Assembly: GCA_027592785.1 (NCBI GenBank)
Contig: JAQCLD010000002.1
Coordinates: 1 to 44,999 of the forward strand
Length of the DNA: 44,999 nt
From: Acidobacteriota bacterium
Lineage (GTDB): Bacteria > Acidobacteriota > Terriglobia > Bryobacterales > UBA6623
Direction: 5' to 3'
Position numbers and translations under genes: made by a program. Numbering within the stretch: the first letter of the stretch is position 1; the number at the start of each line of letters is the position of its first letter. Below the pieces are notes generated by a model. It worked only from the letters and a program-made list of their open reading frames with translations, was not told the origin of the DNA and searched no databases. Below are positions 1 to 7,934 of this stretch, one piece after another.

Positions 1-43
1 AGGCGTCAACGAGGAACAGGCGTGGGGCCTGGGAAGTGGACAT
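1..43 (-). CDS. Probable N-terminus of DNA polymerase I-like protein (partial)
   Basis: Only about 14 codons are visible, reading leftward from an ATG at 43-41 and running off the window. The translated start contains RLFLVDA. That resembles the opening strand of the 5'-nuclease domain of bacterial DNA polymerase I, which begins with (L/F)-hydrophobic-(V/I)-D-(A/G). The ATG lies 14 bases beyond the lgt stop on the same strand, so it would be the third gene of an lspA-lgt run. No clear Shine-Dalgarno sequence is visible. Fourteen residues cannot prove the assignment; another protein with a similar first strand is possible. Confidence 0.35.
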   Translation of the reverse strand, partial: MSTSQAPRLFLVDA

Positions 44-57
44 GGGAACGCACTATT

Positions 58-861
58 CTAACCGGCTTGCTCGGCCGGCATGACGGGATGCCGATTCCGG
101 TTGCGGGCCAGGATCGTGATTCCAAGAATGATCAGACCGACGGCGACCCATTGCGTCGCGCTGACCGAATCACTGAGCAGGGGCCTTGCTTGGTCGGCGC
201 GGTAGAACTCAATCACGAAGCGAAACGACGAATAGAGGATCAGGTACCAGCCGATGATTGTCCCGGCGGCGTGGGGTTTGAAGAAACGCCAGAAGAGGAA
301 CAAGGCGATCAGGCCGGTTCCGAAGGACTCGTATAGCTGGGTCGGGTGCAGATGAATATTGAGCGGAACGCCGACGTAATCGTTGGCCAACTGACTGGTG
401 AACATGACGCCCCAGGGCATGTCGGTTGGTTTGCCCCAACAGCAGCCCGCAGCGAAGCAGCCCAGGCGGCCTAGGGCGTGTCCGGCGGCAAGGGATGGAG
501 CGAAGACGTCGGCGGTGAGCAGCCAGTCCATGTGGTTCTTGCGCACGTAGACCACGGTCACGGCCAAGGCTGCAAGAAGCCCGCCGTAAAAGACGCCGCC
601 TGCTTGCAAGGAAGAAAGTGAGAAGAGCCGAGACCAGTCGGCGGCGTAGTAGTCCCACTCGGAGAGGATGTAGAAAACCTTGGCGCCAATGATCGCGGAG
701 AGAGCGATGTAGACGCCGAGATTGGTCACGCGTTCCTGGTCCATGCCGACGCGTCGCGCTAAGCGGCCGGCCAGGTGCAGCCCGAGCAGGAATCCGAGCG
801 CTACGAGCACGCCGTAGGTGGGTAGTGAGAACGGGCCGATCTCGAAAAGACGAGGGAACAT
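58..861 (-). CDS. lgt: Prolipoprotein diacylglyceryl transferase Lgt
   Basis: This 267-residue inner-membrane enzyme transfers a diacylglyceryl group from phosphatidylglycerol to the lipobox cysteine of prolipoproteins, the first step of lipoprotein maturation. The sequence has about seven hydrophobic segments and the Lgt signature region GHALGRLGCFAAGCCWG at residues 127-143, then HPTQLYES at 172-179. The Cys-rich GCF..GCCWGKP version differs from the E. coli GNFINGELWG form, but I recall it from other phyla. The length is normal for the family. It starts 9 bases after the lspA stop, so the two steps of lipoprotein processing are probably cotranscribed. The family assignment is firm. Confidence 0.96.
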   Translation of the reverse strand: MFPRLFEIGPFSLPTYGVLVALGFLLGLHLAGRLARRVGMDQERVTNLGVYIALSAIIGAKVFYILSEWDYYAADWSRLFSLSSLQAGGVFYGGLLAALAVTVVYVRKNHMDWLLTADVFAPSLAAGHALGRLGCFAAGCCWGKPTDMPWGVMFTSQLANDYVGVPLNIHLHPTQLYESFGTGLIALFLFWRFFKPHAAGTIIGWYLILYSSFRFVIEFYRADQARPLLSDSVSATQWVAVGLIILGITILARNRNRHPVMPAEQAG

Positions 862-870
862 GGAATCGCT

Positions 871-1392
871 CTAAGCGGACTGGGCTTCGCGACCGCCCGC
901 GGGATCAGATTTCCAAACTGCATCGAGCAAAAGGACGCCGGCGCCGATGGTGATGCAGCTGTCGGCGACGTTGAAGGCTGGCCAGTGCCATCCGGCGACG
1001 TAGACATCGAGAAAATCGACCACGAATCCGTAGACGGCCCGGTCGTAGAGATTTCCCGCCGCGCCGGCCAATACAAGCGCGAGGCCGACCAACAGGCGCC
1101 TGTCGGACAGGTTTGTGCGCCAAAGAAGTCCGATGATGAAGATGACGGCGGCGGCAGAAAGCCCTGGTAGGATCCACTGGCTGACCAAGGGGCCGGCATT
1201 GTTCAACATGCTGAAGGCCATACCGGTGTTTCTGGTGTGAACCAGGTCGAAGAATCCAGGAATCAGCGGTTTGGACGAGTAGAGAGGTAAGGAGGCCACG
1301 ATCGCCACTTTGGACCAGCGATCGAGGCCGAAAAGGGCGACAGCTGCAGCCAAATAGGGAAGGCGGCGCCCGATTTGTTGCGCAAGAGCCAC
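871..1392 (-). CDS. lspA: Lipoprotein signal peptidase LspA (signal peptidase II)
   Basis: This 173-residue aspartic protease of the inner membrane cleaves the signal peptide of diacylglyceryl-modified prolipoproteins, acting directly after Lgt. Four transmembrane helices are visible. The family motifs are intact: GNLYDR at residues 113-118, VVDF with catalytic Asp126, and the PAFNVADS block with catalytic Asp144. The start codon is GTG (complement of 1390-1392). The C-terminus after the last helix is short and hydrophilic. It is the first gene of a leftward lspA-lgt run; the 164 bases between it and the divergent gene at 1557 should hold both promoters. Confidence 0.96.
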   Translation of the reverse strand: MALAQQIGRRLPYLAAAVALFGLDRWSKVAIVASLPLYSSKPLIPGFFDLVHTRNTGMAFSMLNNAGPLVSQWILPGLSAAAVIFIIGLLWRTNLSDRRLLVGLALVLAGAAGNLYDRAVYGFVVDFLDVYVAGWHWPAFNVADSCITIGAGVLLLDAVWKSDPAGGREAQSA

Positions 1393-1556
1393 TCTGTCGT
1401 CAGTCTAGCGCATTGCCCTTGGGTACGAAATTTGCCTGCCTCAGTGAAACGCCTAGGCCGCGTTGCGGTGTTTTGCCTCAGGGCGCTAATTAGGAAGGTC
1501 CATAGACCGTTCCGAGCCGTAGCCTAGAAAATCGAAAGGCAGACGGAGATCCGCCC

Positions 1557-2279
1557 ATGTCTTTCGACCAATCCACCGACCACGAAACCAAACCAGAAGG
1601 AGAAGGCGACCGCCCTGACGAAATGTCGGGTCGCTGGATTCGCGATCAACTGAAGGACGCTGCCGGCGCCAAACCGCGGCAGTGGCAGAGCGAGGCGGCA
1701 GAAACCGCTCCGCAGCAGTCCGAGCCTGTCGTCGAGGAGCAAGGCTTGAACGACCCGCTGTCAGGGATCGTGGCCAACCTTGCAAGAAGCATTTCGCAGG
1801 CAGTCGCACAGCCGCTGGAGGATTTTGAGCGCCAACGCCGCCAGGAATCCGCGGAAGTCGCGGACAAGGTGAATGAACACGACCACCGCATCACGGCCGC
1901 TTTCGCCGCTCTGCAGTTGGTGGAAGAAGCCAGCCGTCGGCTGAGCGAACGAGTCGACGCCCAAGAGGGGCCGACCAGAGAAACCCGCGAGATCGTCGAT
2001 CGGCTTCAGGGCCGTTCTGAAGAACTGCAATCCGAAATTCGCCGCGAAGCCGAACAGGTCTCTTCATCGCTCGGCAGCCTGCGCAGCGAATTGGAAGGAT
2101 TCGCCCAGCGCCTGTCGCACGTAGAGGGAGTGGCGGAACAGCAGCGCTCCGCTCTGGCTCGCCTGGAGAGCTTGGAACACCGCCGCACCGAGTCGCTCAA
2201 TGAGATGGCCCGTCTGATGGGCACGGTTCAACAGATACTGCAGCCCGTGGATTCGCACCAAGATGGGGGCGGCGAATAG
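1557..2279 (+). CDS. Hypothetical coiled-coil protein
   Basis: I do not recognise this 240-residue protein. The first 70 or so residues are hydrophilic and rich in Asp, Glu, Pro and Gln, hence probably disordered. From about residue 75 to 235 the sequence is rich in Ala, Gln, Glu, Arg and Leu with long heptad-like stretches and almost no Pro or Gly, which predicts a long coiled coil. There is no signal peptide or membrane segment, so it should be cytoplasmic. The ATG follows a good ribosome binding site (ACGGAGAT). It lies 36 bases upstream of the CpaE-like gene on the same strand, so a joint role as partner or scaffold is plausible but inferred. Confidence 0.8.
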   Translation: MSFDQSTDHETKPEGEGDRPDEMSGRWIRDQLKDAAGAKPRQWQSEAAETAPQQSEPVVEEQGLNDPLSGIVANLARSISQAVAQPLEDFERQRRQESAEVADKVNEHDHRITAAFAALQLVEEASRRLSERVDAQEGPTRETREIVDRLQGRSEELQSEIRREAEQVSSSLGSLRSELEGFAQRLSHVEGVAEQQRSALARLESLEHRRTESLNEMARLMGTVQQILQPVDSHQDGGGE

Positions 2280-2315
2280 CTCGCTAGCCGGTCCGCCGCG
2301 CACAGTACATTGCAC

Positions 2316-3470
2316 ATGAATTCGCAGCGCATATTGATAGTCAGCGCCTCGCCGGAAACGGTCGAGCAGCTCAACCAGGCCATTCGGACTGCCAGTCTGG
2401 ATAGCGAGGCGGAAGTCTGGAACGAGTTCCCGTCGGATAGCGAAATGCGTCGTCGGCTGAAGGAATCCCAGAATCCCTATGCTGCCGCAATTTTCGACAT
2501 GTCGCGCGAGAACGAAGCGCTGCGCCTGGTATCCGCGCTGCGGGAAGTCAGCCCGCAAACAGTCGGAATCGTCGTGAACGGAGCGAGGAGGCTCGGTTCG
2601 GTCGTCCGCGCGAAGCAATCCGGGTCCTGGGGCTACCTCACGGAACCCTATGACCTGCGGGCTCTAGCGGAGCGACTGGGTGTGGAGCGGACGATTGCGG
2701 CGGAAAGAACCGATTCGGGCAGTCTTATCGCTTTCATCCCCGCGCAGGGCGGAGCGGGAGCATCGACGGTAGCTTTGAACACAGCGATTGCCATGTCGGA
2801 ACGGCTGCAAGGGCATACGCTGCTGGTGGACTACGACTTTCATTGCGGCGCGATCGCCTTCAACTTGAAACTGGAGCCCCAACACACCCTGGCGGACGCA
2901 CTGCGCTGTGACTATCGCAATTCGGAATGGACCACTACCGCGACTCGTTGGCAACAGCTGGATGTGCTAGTCGGACCTCGCGATCCGAGCGATGTGGGGC
3001 CCAAGGATCTAAAACGTGCGCCGTCCCTGTTCGCGGCGGCCGCGTCTCGCTATCACTGTACGGTCGTCGACCTGCCTGCGCCTTTGCTGCGCTCGTCGGC
3101 CGAGGTGCTGGACTTGGCTGACCAGGCGTACGTGGTTTGCACGCCCGAGATCACGTCGCTGCACTTGGCCAAGCGGCTGATTGAGCGGATTCGCAAGCTG
3201 GGGCGTCCTGGCGAGAAGGTGCGTCTGTTGGTGAATCGAGTTGGATCGTGGGGCGCGCTGGAGACCGAACAGATCCGGCGGGTCGTGGGTTCCGAGGTGG
3301 AGTGGGCGCTGGACAACGACTACGCGGCGGTTCGCCAGGCTGCTTGGAGCGGCGGGCCGATCGCAGCGGGTTCCGCGCTGCGCTCCCAAATCGACCAGTT
3401 AGCGGATCAGCTGATCCGAGAATTCAAGTTGCCCGCGCTGAAAGAGGAAGAGTTATTCGCTTCAGCCTAG
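2316..3470 (+). CDS. CpaE/TadZ-like protein: pseudo-receiver plus MinD/ParA-type ATPase domain
   Basis: This 384-residue protein has a response-regulator-like N-terminal domain (about residues 5-120) and a MinD/ParA/CpaE-type domain (about 130-380). The receiver keeps an Asp in IFDMS. It lacks the acidic pocket (ILIVSAS instead of paired acids), and the usual Lys is Glu in YLTEP, so phosphorylation is unlikely. The P-loop reads AQGGAGAST: the MinD signature Lys is Gln and the Walker Lys is Ala. Walker A' (LLVDYDF) and Walker B (TVVDLPAP) remain. TadZ/CpaE proteins localise type IV/Tad pilus machinery, but no pilus gene is in view. I take the ATG at 2316; a TTG lies 6 bases upstream. Confidence 0.85.
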   Translation: MNSQRILIVSASPETVEQLNQAIRTASLDSEAEVWNEFPSDSEMRRRLKESQNPYAAAIFDMSRENEALRLVSALREVSPQTVGIVVNGARRLGSVVRAKQSGSWGYLTEPYDLRALAERLGVERTIAAERTDSGSLIAFIPAQGGAGASTVALNTAIAMSERLQGHTLLVDYDFHCGAIAFNLKLEPQHTLADALRCDYRNSEWTTTATRWQQLDVLVGPRDPSDVGPKDLKRAPSLFAAAASRYHCTVVDLPAPLLRSSAEVLDLADQAYVVCTPEITSLHLAKRLIERIRKLGRPGEKVRLLVNRVGSWGALETEQIRRVVGSEVEWALDNDYAAVRQAAWSGGPIAAGSALRSQIDQLADQLIREFKLPALKEEELFASA

Positions 3471-3495
3471 ATTTCGCAATCGGTGGGATCAACAC

Positions 3496-3530
3496 AAAGG
3501 GCGAGACGGAGAAACCGCTCGCCCTTTCTT
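3496..3530. terminator. Bidirectional intrinsic terminator
   Basis: A perfect 10-base inverted repeat (AAAGGGCGAG at 3496-3505, CTCGCCCTTT at 3518-3527) encloses a 12-base loop. It is followed by TCTT on the plus strand; T-rich sequence also follows it on the minus strand. It sits between the converging CpaE-like and TonB-like genes and can serve both. Confidence 0.8.
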
Positions 3531-3546
3531 AGTGCTCGTCGGCTGT

Positions 3547-4707
3547 TTAGAGCAGACGGAAATTGACTTCGATCTGCGCGGCGACCTTCACCGGCGCGCC
3601 GGCTTTGCGGCCAGGGACGAATTCCCACTGTTGGACAGCCTGCATGGCTTTTTCGTCCAGGCCCAGGCCGAGACTGCGAACGACGCGGACGTTGTGCGCG
3701 CGGCCATCCGGCCAGACCTCGACAGCCAAGACCACAACGCCGGAGTACTTGGCCTTGCGCGCTTCTTCGGAATATTCAGGCTCGACCTTGCGGGTGAGCC
3801 GCGGCGCCGAGACGCCGCCTCCGACGCGGAATACGCCGTCGCCGATGCCGCCGCCCGAACCGGGACCAACGCCCTTGCCTGATCCGGAGCCGACGCCGCC
3901 GCCGTCTCCCGTGCCGATGCCGCCGCTCCGACCCGAGCCGGCCGAAGGCATGCTAATGCCTTGAAGCGGATCGCCGAAAACGTTCGTATCAAGCTGCGCC
4001 AGCTGCGTGTTGGGGTCGAGGATCACAGTAGGCTCTACGGAAAGAATCGGGTCGGGATTGCGGATCACCGGAGTTGGCGGGGTGATCTGCTCCAGGGCGA
4101 ACCGCGGGAGCTTACCTTGGCTGGGAGGAGTGGGCATGTTCTGGCCGCCGCCGCCGCCGCCGCCCGACTCGTTAGCTGCTTGATTACGAAGCTGTGCCAG
4201 GTACGGCGAAATGTCCACAGGAATGAATAGCGTCACGGAGCCTAGTTTGGCTTCGGGCGCCGTGGGCCGAAATCCAAACACGGCGCCGACGATGAGGACG
4301 TGAATCGCCAAAGACATCCAGGCTGTTTGCTTGCGCCCGTCTTCTCCCCAGATGCTTTTGACCGCGACTGGTTTGGAGGTCAACTCCAGGGGCGGTAGCC
4401 GGCGTTCCGCCTCGGTCGTTAGTTTGTATCGGTTGAGGTTGCTCCACCAGGACTCGCGCAGCGTGCCGCTCTCGATCAGCGTGTAGCTGAGCTCGTCTGG
4501 CCGGGCCGCTCGAAACTCGGGAACAGGCGGCAGAGCCCGCTGTCGTTTGGACTCCCCAAGGCTGTCGCGCAGCGTTTGCCACCAGGGCAGGTAGAGAGAT
4601 TCCGCTAGCAGAGGGCCGAGCTCGGGCAGGGGACGACTGGCTGGTTGTCCAGACGTTGGCTCCGTCGCTGGATTCTCTGTTCTAGGTTCCATGGTGTCGA
4701 CTGCCAT
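3547..4707 (-). CDS. TonB-family energy transducer-like protein
   Basis: This 386-residue protein has a cytoplasmic N-terminal region of about 125 residues, one transmembrane helix at about 129-147, a Gly/Pro-rich periplasmic linker with Gly runs (about 180-300), and a C-terminal TonB domain (about 300-386). The domain contains PEYSEEARKAKYSGVVVL and ends in VNFRLL. TonB proteins pass proton-motive force from ExbB/ExbD to outer-membrane receptors. The long N-terminal cytoplasmic part is unlike classical TonB, whose helix is near residue 20, and resembles larger multi-domain TonB proteins. GGAGG lies 5 bases before the ATG. No exbB/exbD gene is nearby, so the partner complex and substrate are unknown. 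Confidence 0.88.
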   Translation of the reverse strand: MAVDTMEPRTENPATEPTSGQPASRPLPELGPLLAESLYLPWWQTLRDSLGESKRQRALPPVPEFRAARPDELSYTLIESGTLRESWWSNLNRYKLTTEAERRLPPLELTSKPVAVKSIWGEDGRKQTAWMSLAIHVLIVGAVFGFRPTAPEAKLGSVTLFIPVDISPYLAQLRNQAANESGGGGGGGQNMPTPPSQGKLPRFALEQITPPTPVIRNPDPILSVEPTVILDPNTQLAQLDTNVFGDPLQGISMPSAGSGRSGGIGTGDGGGVGSGSGKGVGPGSGGGIGDGVFRVGGGVSAPRLTRKVEPEYSEEARKAKYSGVVVLAVEVWPDGRAHNVRVVRSLGLGLDEKAMQAVQQWEFVPGRKAGAPVKVAAQIEVNFRLL

Positions 4708-4861
4708 CCACGCCTCCGAGCGCTGACCAAGGGGTCAATCTAAAGACGCGACAGAACGGCAACTCGTTTCTCGTCGGAAACAGTTTAAGACCTTTGGTCT
4801 AGCCCTGCTCCGACAACTTCTATGTTACCGGGCTCCGCCTAGGGCGGCAATACGTCTGTCG

Positions 4862-4999
4862 ATGACTTTCGCCTTGGTTCTAGAACAACTTACGCCCGAG
4901 GAGAAGGGCAAGTTACAAGGATCTGCACGAAATCCGGCGGCTCAGCCAATTCTTTCGGCGCTACGGCAGACTTTCCAGGCCTGGAAAGCGTCTAACTAG
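4862..4999 (+). CDS. Candidate small protein (45 aa), unknown
   Basis: The 352-base gap between the TonB-like gene and the transglycosylase contains an ATG-started frame of 46 codons ending in TAG. The predicted peptide begins MTFALVLEQLTPEEKGKL and ends QTFQAWKASN. It alternates hydrophobic and charged residues as a folded helical protein would, and does not look like translated non-coding DNA. No strong Shine-Dalgarno sequence precedes the ATG. It ends 60 bases before the start I favour for the transglycosylase and has the same orientation, so it could be cotranscribed or could be a remnant. I do not recognise a family. Confidence 0.4.
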   Translation: MTFALVLEQLTPEEKGKLQGSARNPAAQPILSALRQTFQAWKASN

Positions 5000-5044
5000 T
5001 ACTGGCACTCTCAATTTGGAGCATTGCCCGGAACCATGCCCTGT

Positions 5045-5050
5045 GATAAT
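5045..5050 (+). promoter_or_regulatory. Possible -10 element upstream of the transglycosylase
   Basis: GATAAT preceded by TGT lies 9 bases upstream of the GTG at 5060. A weak -35 (ATTGCC at 5023-5028, spacer 16) can be proposed. If used, the transcript would begin only a few bases before the start codon. This is seen by eye only. Confidence 0.35.
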
Positions 5051-5059
5051 GTTTTAACG

Positions 5060-5827
5060 GTGAGGTGGATGGCAGTTGCCGGGGTTGTGCTTGCTGGTAT
5101 GCCCTTGGGCGCTGAGCCGGCGATCTCTCGTGAGCCAGTACTATTCGACCGAGTCGAGCAGTACAGCCAGGAGAGGCCCGCAGGTCCGTCCATTGAACGC
5201 GTGTATCGCATTCAGGCCGATGAGGAAACGGGCCGCTTGATTCGTCGAGCGGTGCGCAAGAGTCGGAAGTCTGGATCGATTTCGTCTCGCGAGGTCGTCG
5301 GTACGAGAGAGGTTGTCCAAGGAGGATCGAGGACGAGCACGAAGGTGCGAGGCCTGGATCTGAATTCTCTCGTCCGACGGACCGCGAGTCAGTTAGGTGT
5401 GGAACCGGAGTTGATCGATGCGGTCATCCGGCAAGAAAGCGGCTACGACCCGTACGCGGTATCCCATAAGGGCGCCAAGGGTCTGATGCAGCTGATGCCG
5501 GCGACTGCTAAACGCTTCGGGGTAAAGGACGTTTTCGATCCCGCCGAGAACGTTCAAGGTGGAGTGAAATACCTCCGTCAACTGTTGGATCGCTACGATG
5601 GCGACCGCCGATTGGCCTTAGCGGCGTATAACGCCGGCGAAGGCGCGGTGGACCGTTTCGGCGGAGTCCCTCCTTACCGGGAGACTCAGGATTACGTCGA
5701 TCGGATCGTTGGACCTAGCGAAGCTGACACGGCCGCCGATACAGCAGTAGAACAATCCGTGGAGCTTGTCGTCCAAAGAGTTAGGGCGACGGAGCAAGAC
5801 GGAACGCTGCTGTTTGAAGCGCACTAA
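5060..5827 (+). CDS. Secreted lytic transglycosylase, SLT domain
   Basis: This enzyme cleaves the MurNAc-GlcNAc bond of peptidoglycan with formation of an anhydro ring. The C-terminal half is a canonical Slt/MltE-like domain: RQESGYDP with catalytic Glu126, then AKGLMQLMPATAKRFG and LALAAYNAGEGAV. The N-terminal half has a signal peptide and a basic, Ser-rich linker. I favour GTG 5060, which gives a compact leader (MRWMAVAGVVLAGMPLGA); ATG 5036 would add eight residues and ATG 5069 would remove three. The amidase gene starts 16 bases later, so two peptidoglycan hydrolases of different specificity are probably one operon. Confidence 0.93.
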   Translation: MRWMAVAGVVLAGMPLGAEPAISREPVLFDRVEQYSQERPAGPSIERVYRIQADEETGRLIRRAVRKSRKSGSISSREVVGTREVVQGGSRTSTKVRGLDLNSLVRRTASQLGVEPELIDAVIRQESGYDPYAVSHKGAKGLMQLMPATAKRFGVKDVFDPAENVQGGVKYLRQLLDRYDGDRRLALAAYNAGEGAVDRFGGVPPYRETQDYVDRIVGPSEADTAADTAVEQSVELVVQRVRATEQDGTLLFEAH

Positions 5828-5843
5828 GTTTGAGCTGGAGTCC

Positions 5844-7934
5844 ATGCTCCTTCTACGACGGCTCAGCGGGAGAGTCGCGTCCTTCCTCATTGGATTGACG
5901 CTTTTAGCGGCCCTAGTCGGCTCAACGCTAGAGCTGTACGCAAAAACGCCTAGCGACCTGGCGGAGGAACGTTGGAAGCGCGCTCAGGTGCTGCTCGCCG
6001 ACCTCAATGCCGTGCCCGCACTGGAATTGGGCATGGACCAGTACAAGTTGGTCGCGGACACGTTTAAGTCCGTTCACCGGGCTAGTCCCGCCAGCGGCTA
6101 CTGCGATGATGCTTTGCTGGGCGCAGCCAATATTTACGCCAGGATGGCCTTGCGTTTCGGCAATGATCCGCACAAGAAACGAGCGATAGACGCTTACAAG
6201 TACGTCATCAGCCAGTATCCGCACAGCAAGCGGCTCGGCGAAGCGGCCGAAGCGATCCGCAAGCTGGAGGCCGGTGAGCCGGTGTTCCCGGCGGAAACTG
6301 CACCCGCGGCCGAAGAGGCTGCCGAAGACGCCGCGGTCGAGATTTCTGGGACGGTCGTCGACACCGACGCACCCCTGCCAGTAGAAATTCCTCCGGCAAC
6401 CGCAACAGCGGTGCGCTACGCGCCGTCGTCTGGGTCGTCGCAGACCGTCGCGGTTGGGCAGCGGGTAGAGCTTGCGCCCAGCCGGACGCGAGAGTCTGTC
6501 GCGCTGGTACAGGATTTGCGCTATTGGCGGCATCCAGAGTATTTGCGAATCGTGGTGCAGCTGGACGACTTTGTACCGTTCAAGTACGATGCACTGGCCT
6601 CGCCGCCGCGACTCTACTTCGACCTGTTTTCGGCGAAGTTGACTGGCGATTTGGCGAAGGGCGTTTCGATTGACGTTCCTACAGATCCAGTGGTGTCGGC
6701 GATTCGCTTGGGACAGAATCGCGACTCGAAGGCCCGACTCGTGCTCGATCTTTCCGAAGATGCGGTCTTCGATGTCTCTTGGCTGTCGAATCCGCCGCGA
6801 ATGGTGCTGGAGATTCGCCCCACGAACGGAGCCCTTGCGCCGGCCAATCGTGAGACCGAGCAAATTGCCGCGGTTGCGCCGCCGGTTAATGAGAGAAGTT
6901 TTGAAGATGCTCTGGCCGATGCCAATCGCCTGCAGCAAGCGGCAGCGCGAGAAAAGCCGGCCTCAACTGGATTCTTGCCAGCGGCGCGAGCCGCCGGCTT
7001 GCCTGCGAATGTCCCCGTGCGGACCGCAGCGCAGCCTGCCGATCTTGCCGTCGGCTCAACCGATCCGGCCCCGACGATGGCCAAGGTCTCCCCTCCCTCA
7101 GAGGCTGCGCTGCGGCCGCGCGATCCGGAGCCAGCGAATCTGGCGGCTCCCAAGCCCGCCGACTCGCCGTCGGCTGGATCGCAAGGGCTCATTCGGGCTC
7201 TGGGGCTGAAGATAGGCCGTGTCGTCATCGATGCAGGCCATGGCGGACATGACACGGGAATGATCGGTCCGAACGGACTTCGTGAAAAGGACGTGGTCCT
7301 GGACATCGCCCTCGAACTGGGCCGGCTCATTGAACAAGAGTTGGGCGCCGAGGTAGTCTACACGCGCTCTGACGATACGTATCTCAAGCCAGCGGCACGG
7401 ACGAGGGTGGCCAATAACGCCAAGGCGGATCTGTTTATTTCCGTCCACGCGAACGCTTCATCGGTTCGCAGCGTCCGCGGCATCGAGACTTACTATTTGA
7501 ACCTCACGACGGACGCCTGGGCGATGAAGGTCGCTTCGCGAGAGAACGCCGCTTCAGACCGAACGGTGCACGAGCTAAGGGATCTGCTCGGGAAGATCGC
7601 CCAGCATGATCGCATTGCCGAATCCCGCGAGTTCGCCACGCGCATGCAGGCTGCAGTCTTCAGCGGTCTGACGAAGAACACGTCGGGATTGCGTAATCGG
7701 GGCGTGCGCCAGGCGCCGCTCATTGTTCTGATCGGAGCGCAAATGCCGGCGATTCTGGCTGAAGTGGGCTTCCTGTCGAATCCGACCGACGAGAAGCTAT
7801 TCAAAGACAAAGACTATCGTCGTCAGGTGGCCCAACACTTGTACGACGGTGTGGCCGCCTACATGGCGACCCTCAGCAATCATCAATTGACGATGACCGA
7901 TGCGCCGCGGGCGTCTGCCGCCCGTGACGACTAA
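5844..7934 (+). CDS. N-acetylmuramoyl-L-alanine amidase (TPR-like, AMIN and Amidase_3 domains)
   Basis: This periplasmic zinc amidase cleaves the MurNAc-L-Ala bond and would act in septum splitting or turnover. The order is: signal peptide (MLLLRRLSGRVASFLIGL), helical TPR-like segment (about 40-150), Ala/Pro-rich linker, AMIN domain (about 219-326), second Ala/Pro-rich linker (about 330-450), Amidase_3 catalytic domain (about 458-690). Zinc and catalytic residues are present: His466 in DAGHGG, Glu481 in REKD, His535 in SVHAN, Glu640 in AEVGFLSN. At 696 residues it is larger than E. coli AmiC because of the N-terminal repeats and linkers. The in-frame extension upstream to 5766 overlaps the transglycosylase and lacks a leader, so I reject it. 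Confidence 0.94.
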   Translation: MLLLRRLSGRVASFLIGLTLLAALVGSTLELYAKTPSDLAEERWKRAQVLLADLNAVPALELGMDQYKLVADTFKSVHRASPASGYCDDALLGAANIYARMALRFGNDPHKKRAIDAYKYVISQYPHSKRLGEAAEAIRKLEAGEPVFPAETAPAAEEAAEDAAVEISGTVVDTDAPLPVEIPPATATAVRYAPSSGSSQTVAVGQRVELAPSRTRESVALVQDLRYWRHPEYLRIVVQLDDFVPFKYDALASPPRLYFDLFSAKLTGDLAKGVSIDVPTDPVVSAIRLGQNRDSKARLVLDLSEDAVFDVSWLSNPPRMVLEIRPTNGALAPANRETEQIAAVAPPVNERSFEDALADANRLQQAAAREKPASTGFLPAARAAGLPANVPVRTAAQPADLAVGSTDPAPTMAKVSPPSEAALRPRDPEPANLAAPKPADSPSAGSQGLIRALGLKIGRVVIDAGHGGHDTGMIGPNGLREKDVVLDIALELGRLIEQELGAEVVYTRSDDTYLKPAARTRVANNAKADLFISVHANASSVRSVRGIETYYLNLTTDAWAMKVASRENAASDRTVHELRDLLGKIAQHDRIAESREFATRMQAAVFSGLTKNTSGLRNRGVRQAPLIVLIGAQMPAILAEVGFLSNPTDEKLFKDKDYRRQVAQHLYDGVAAYMATLSNHQLTMTDAPRASAARDD

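Noticed and set aside
4146..4170. GCC trinucleotide run as a microsatellite or phase-variation site
   Set aside because: It is in frame and encodes the Gly-rich linker of the TonB-like protein; copy-number change would not shift the frame.
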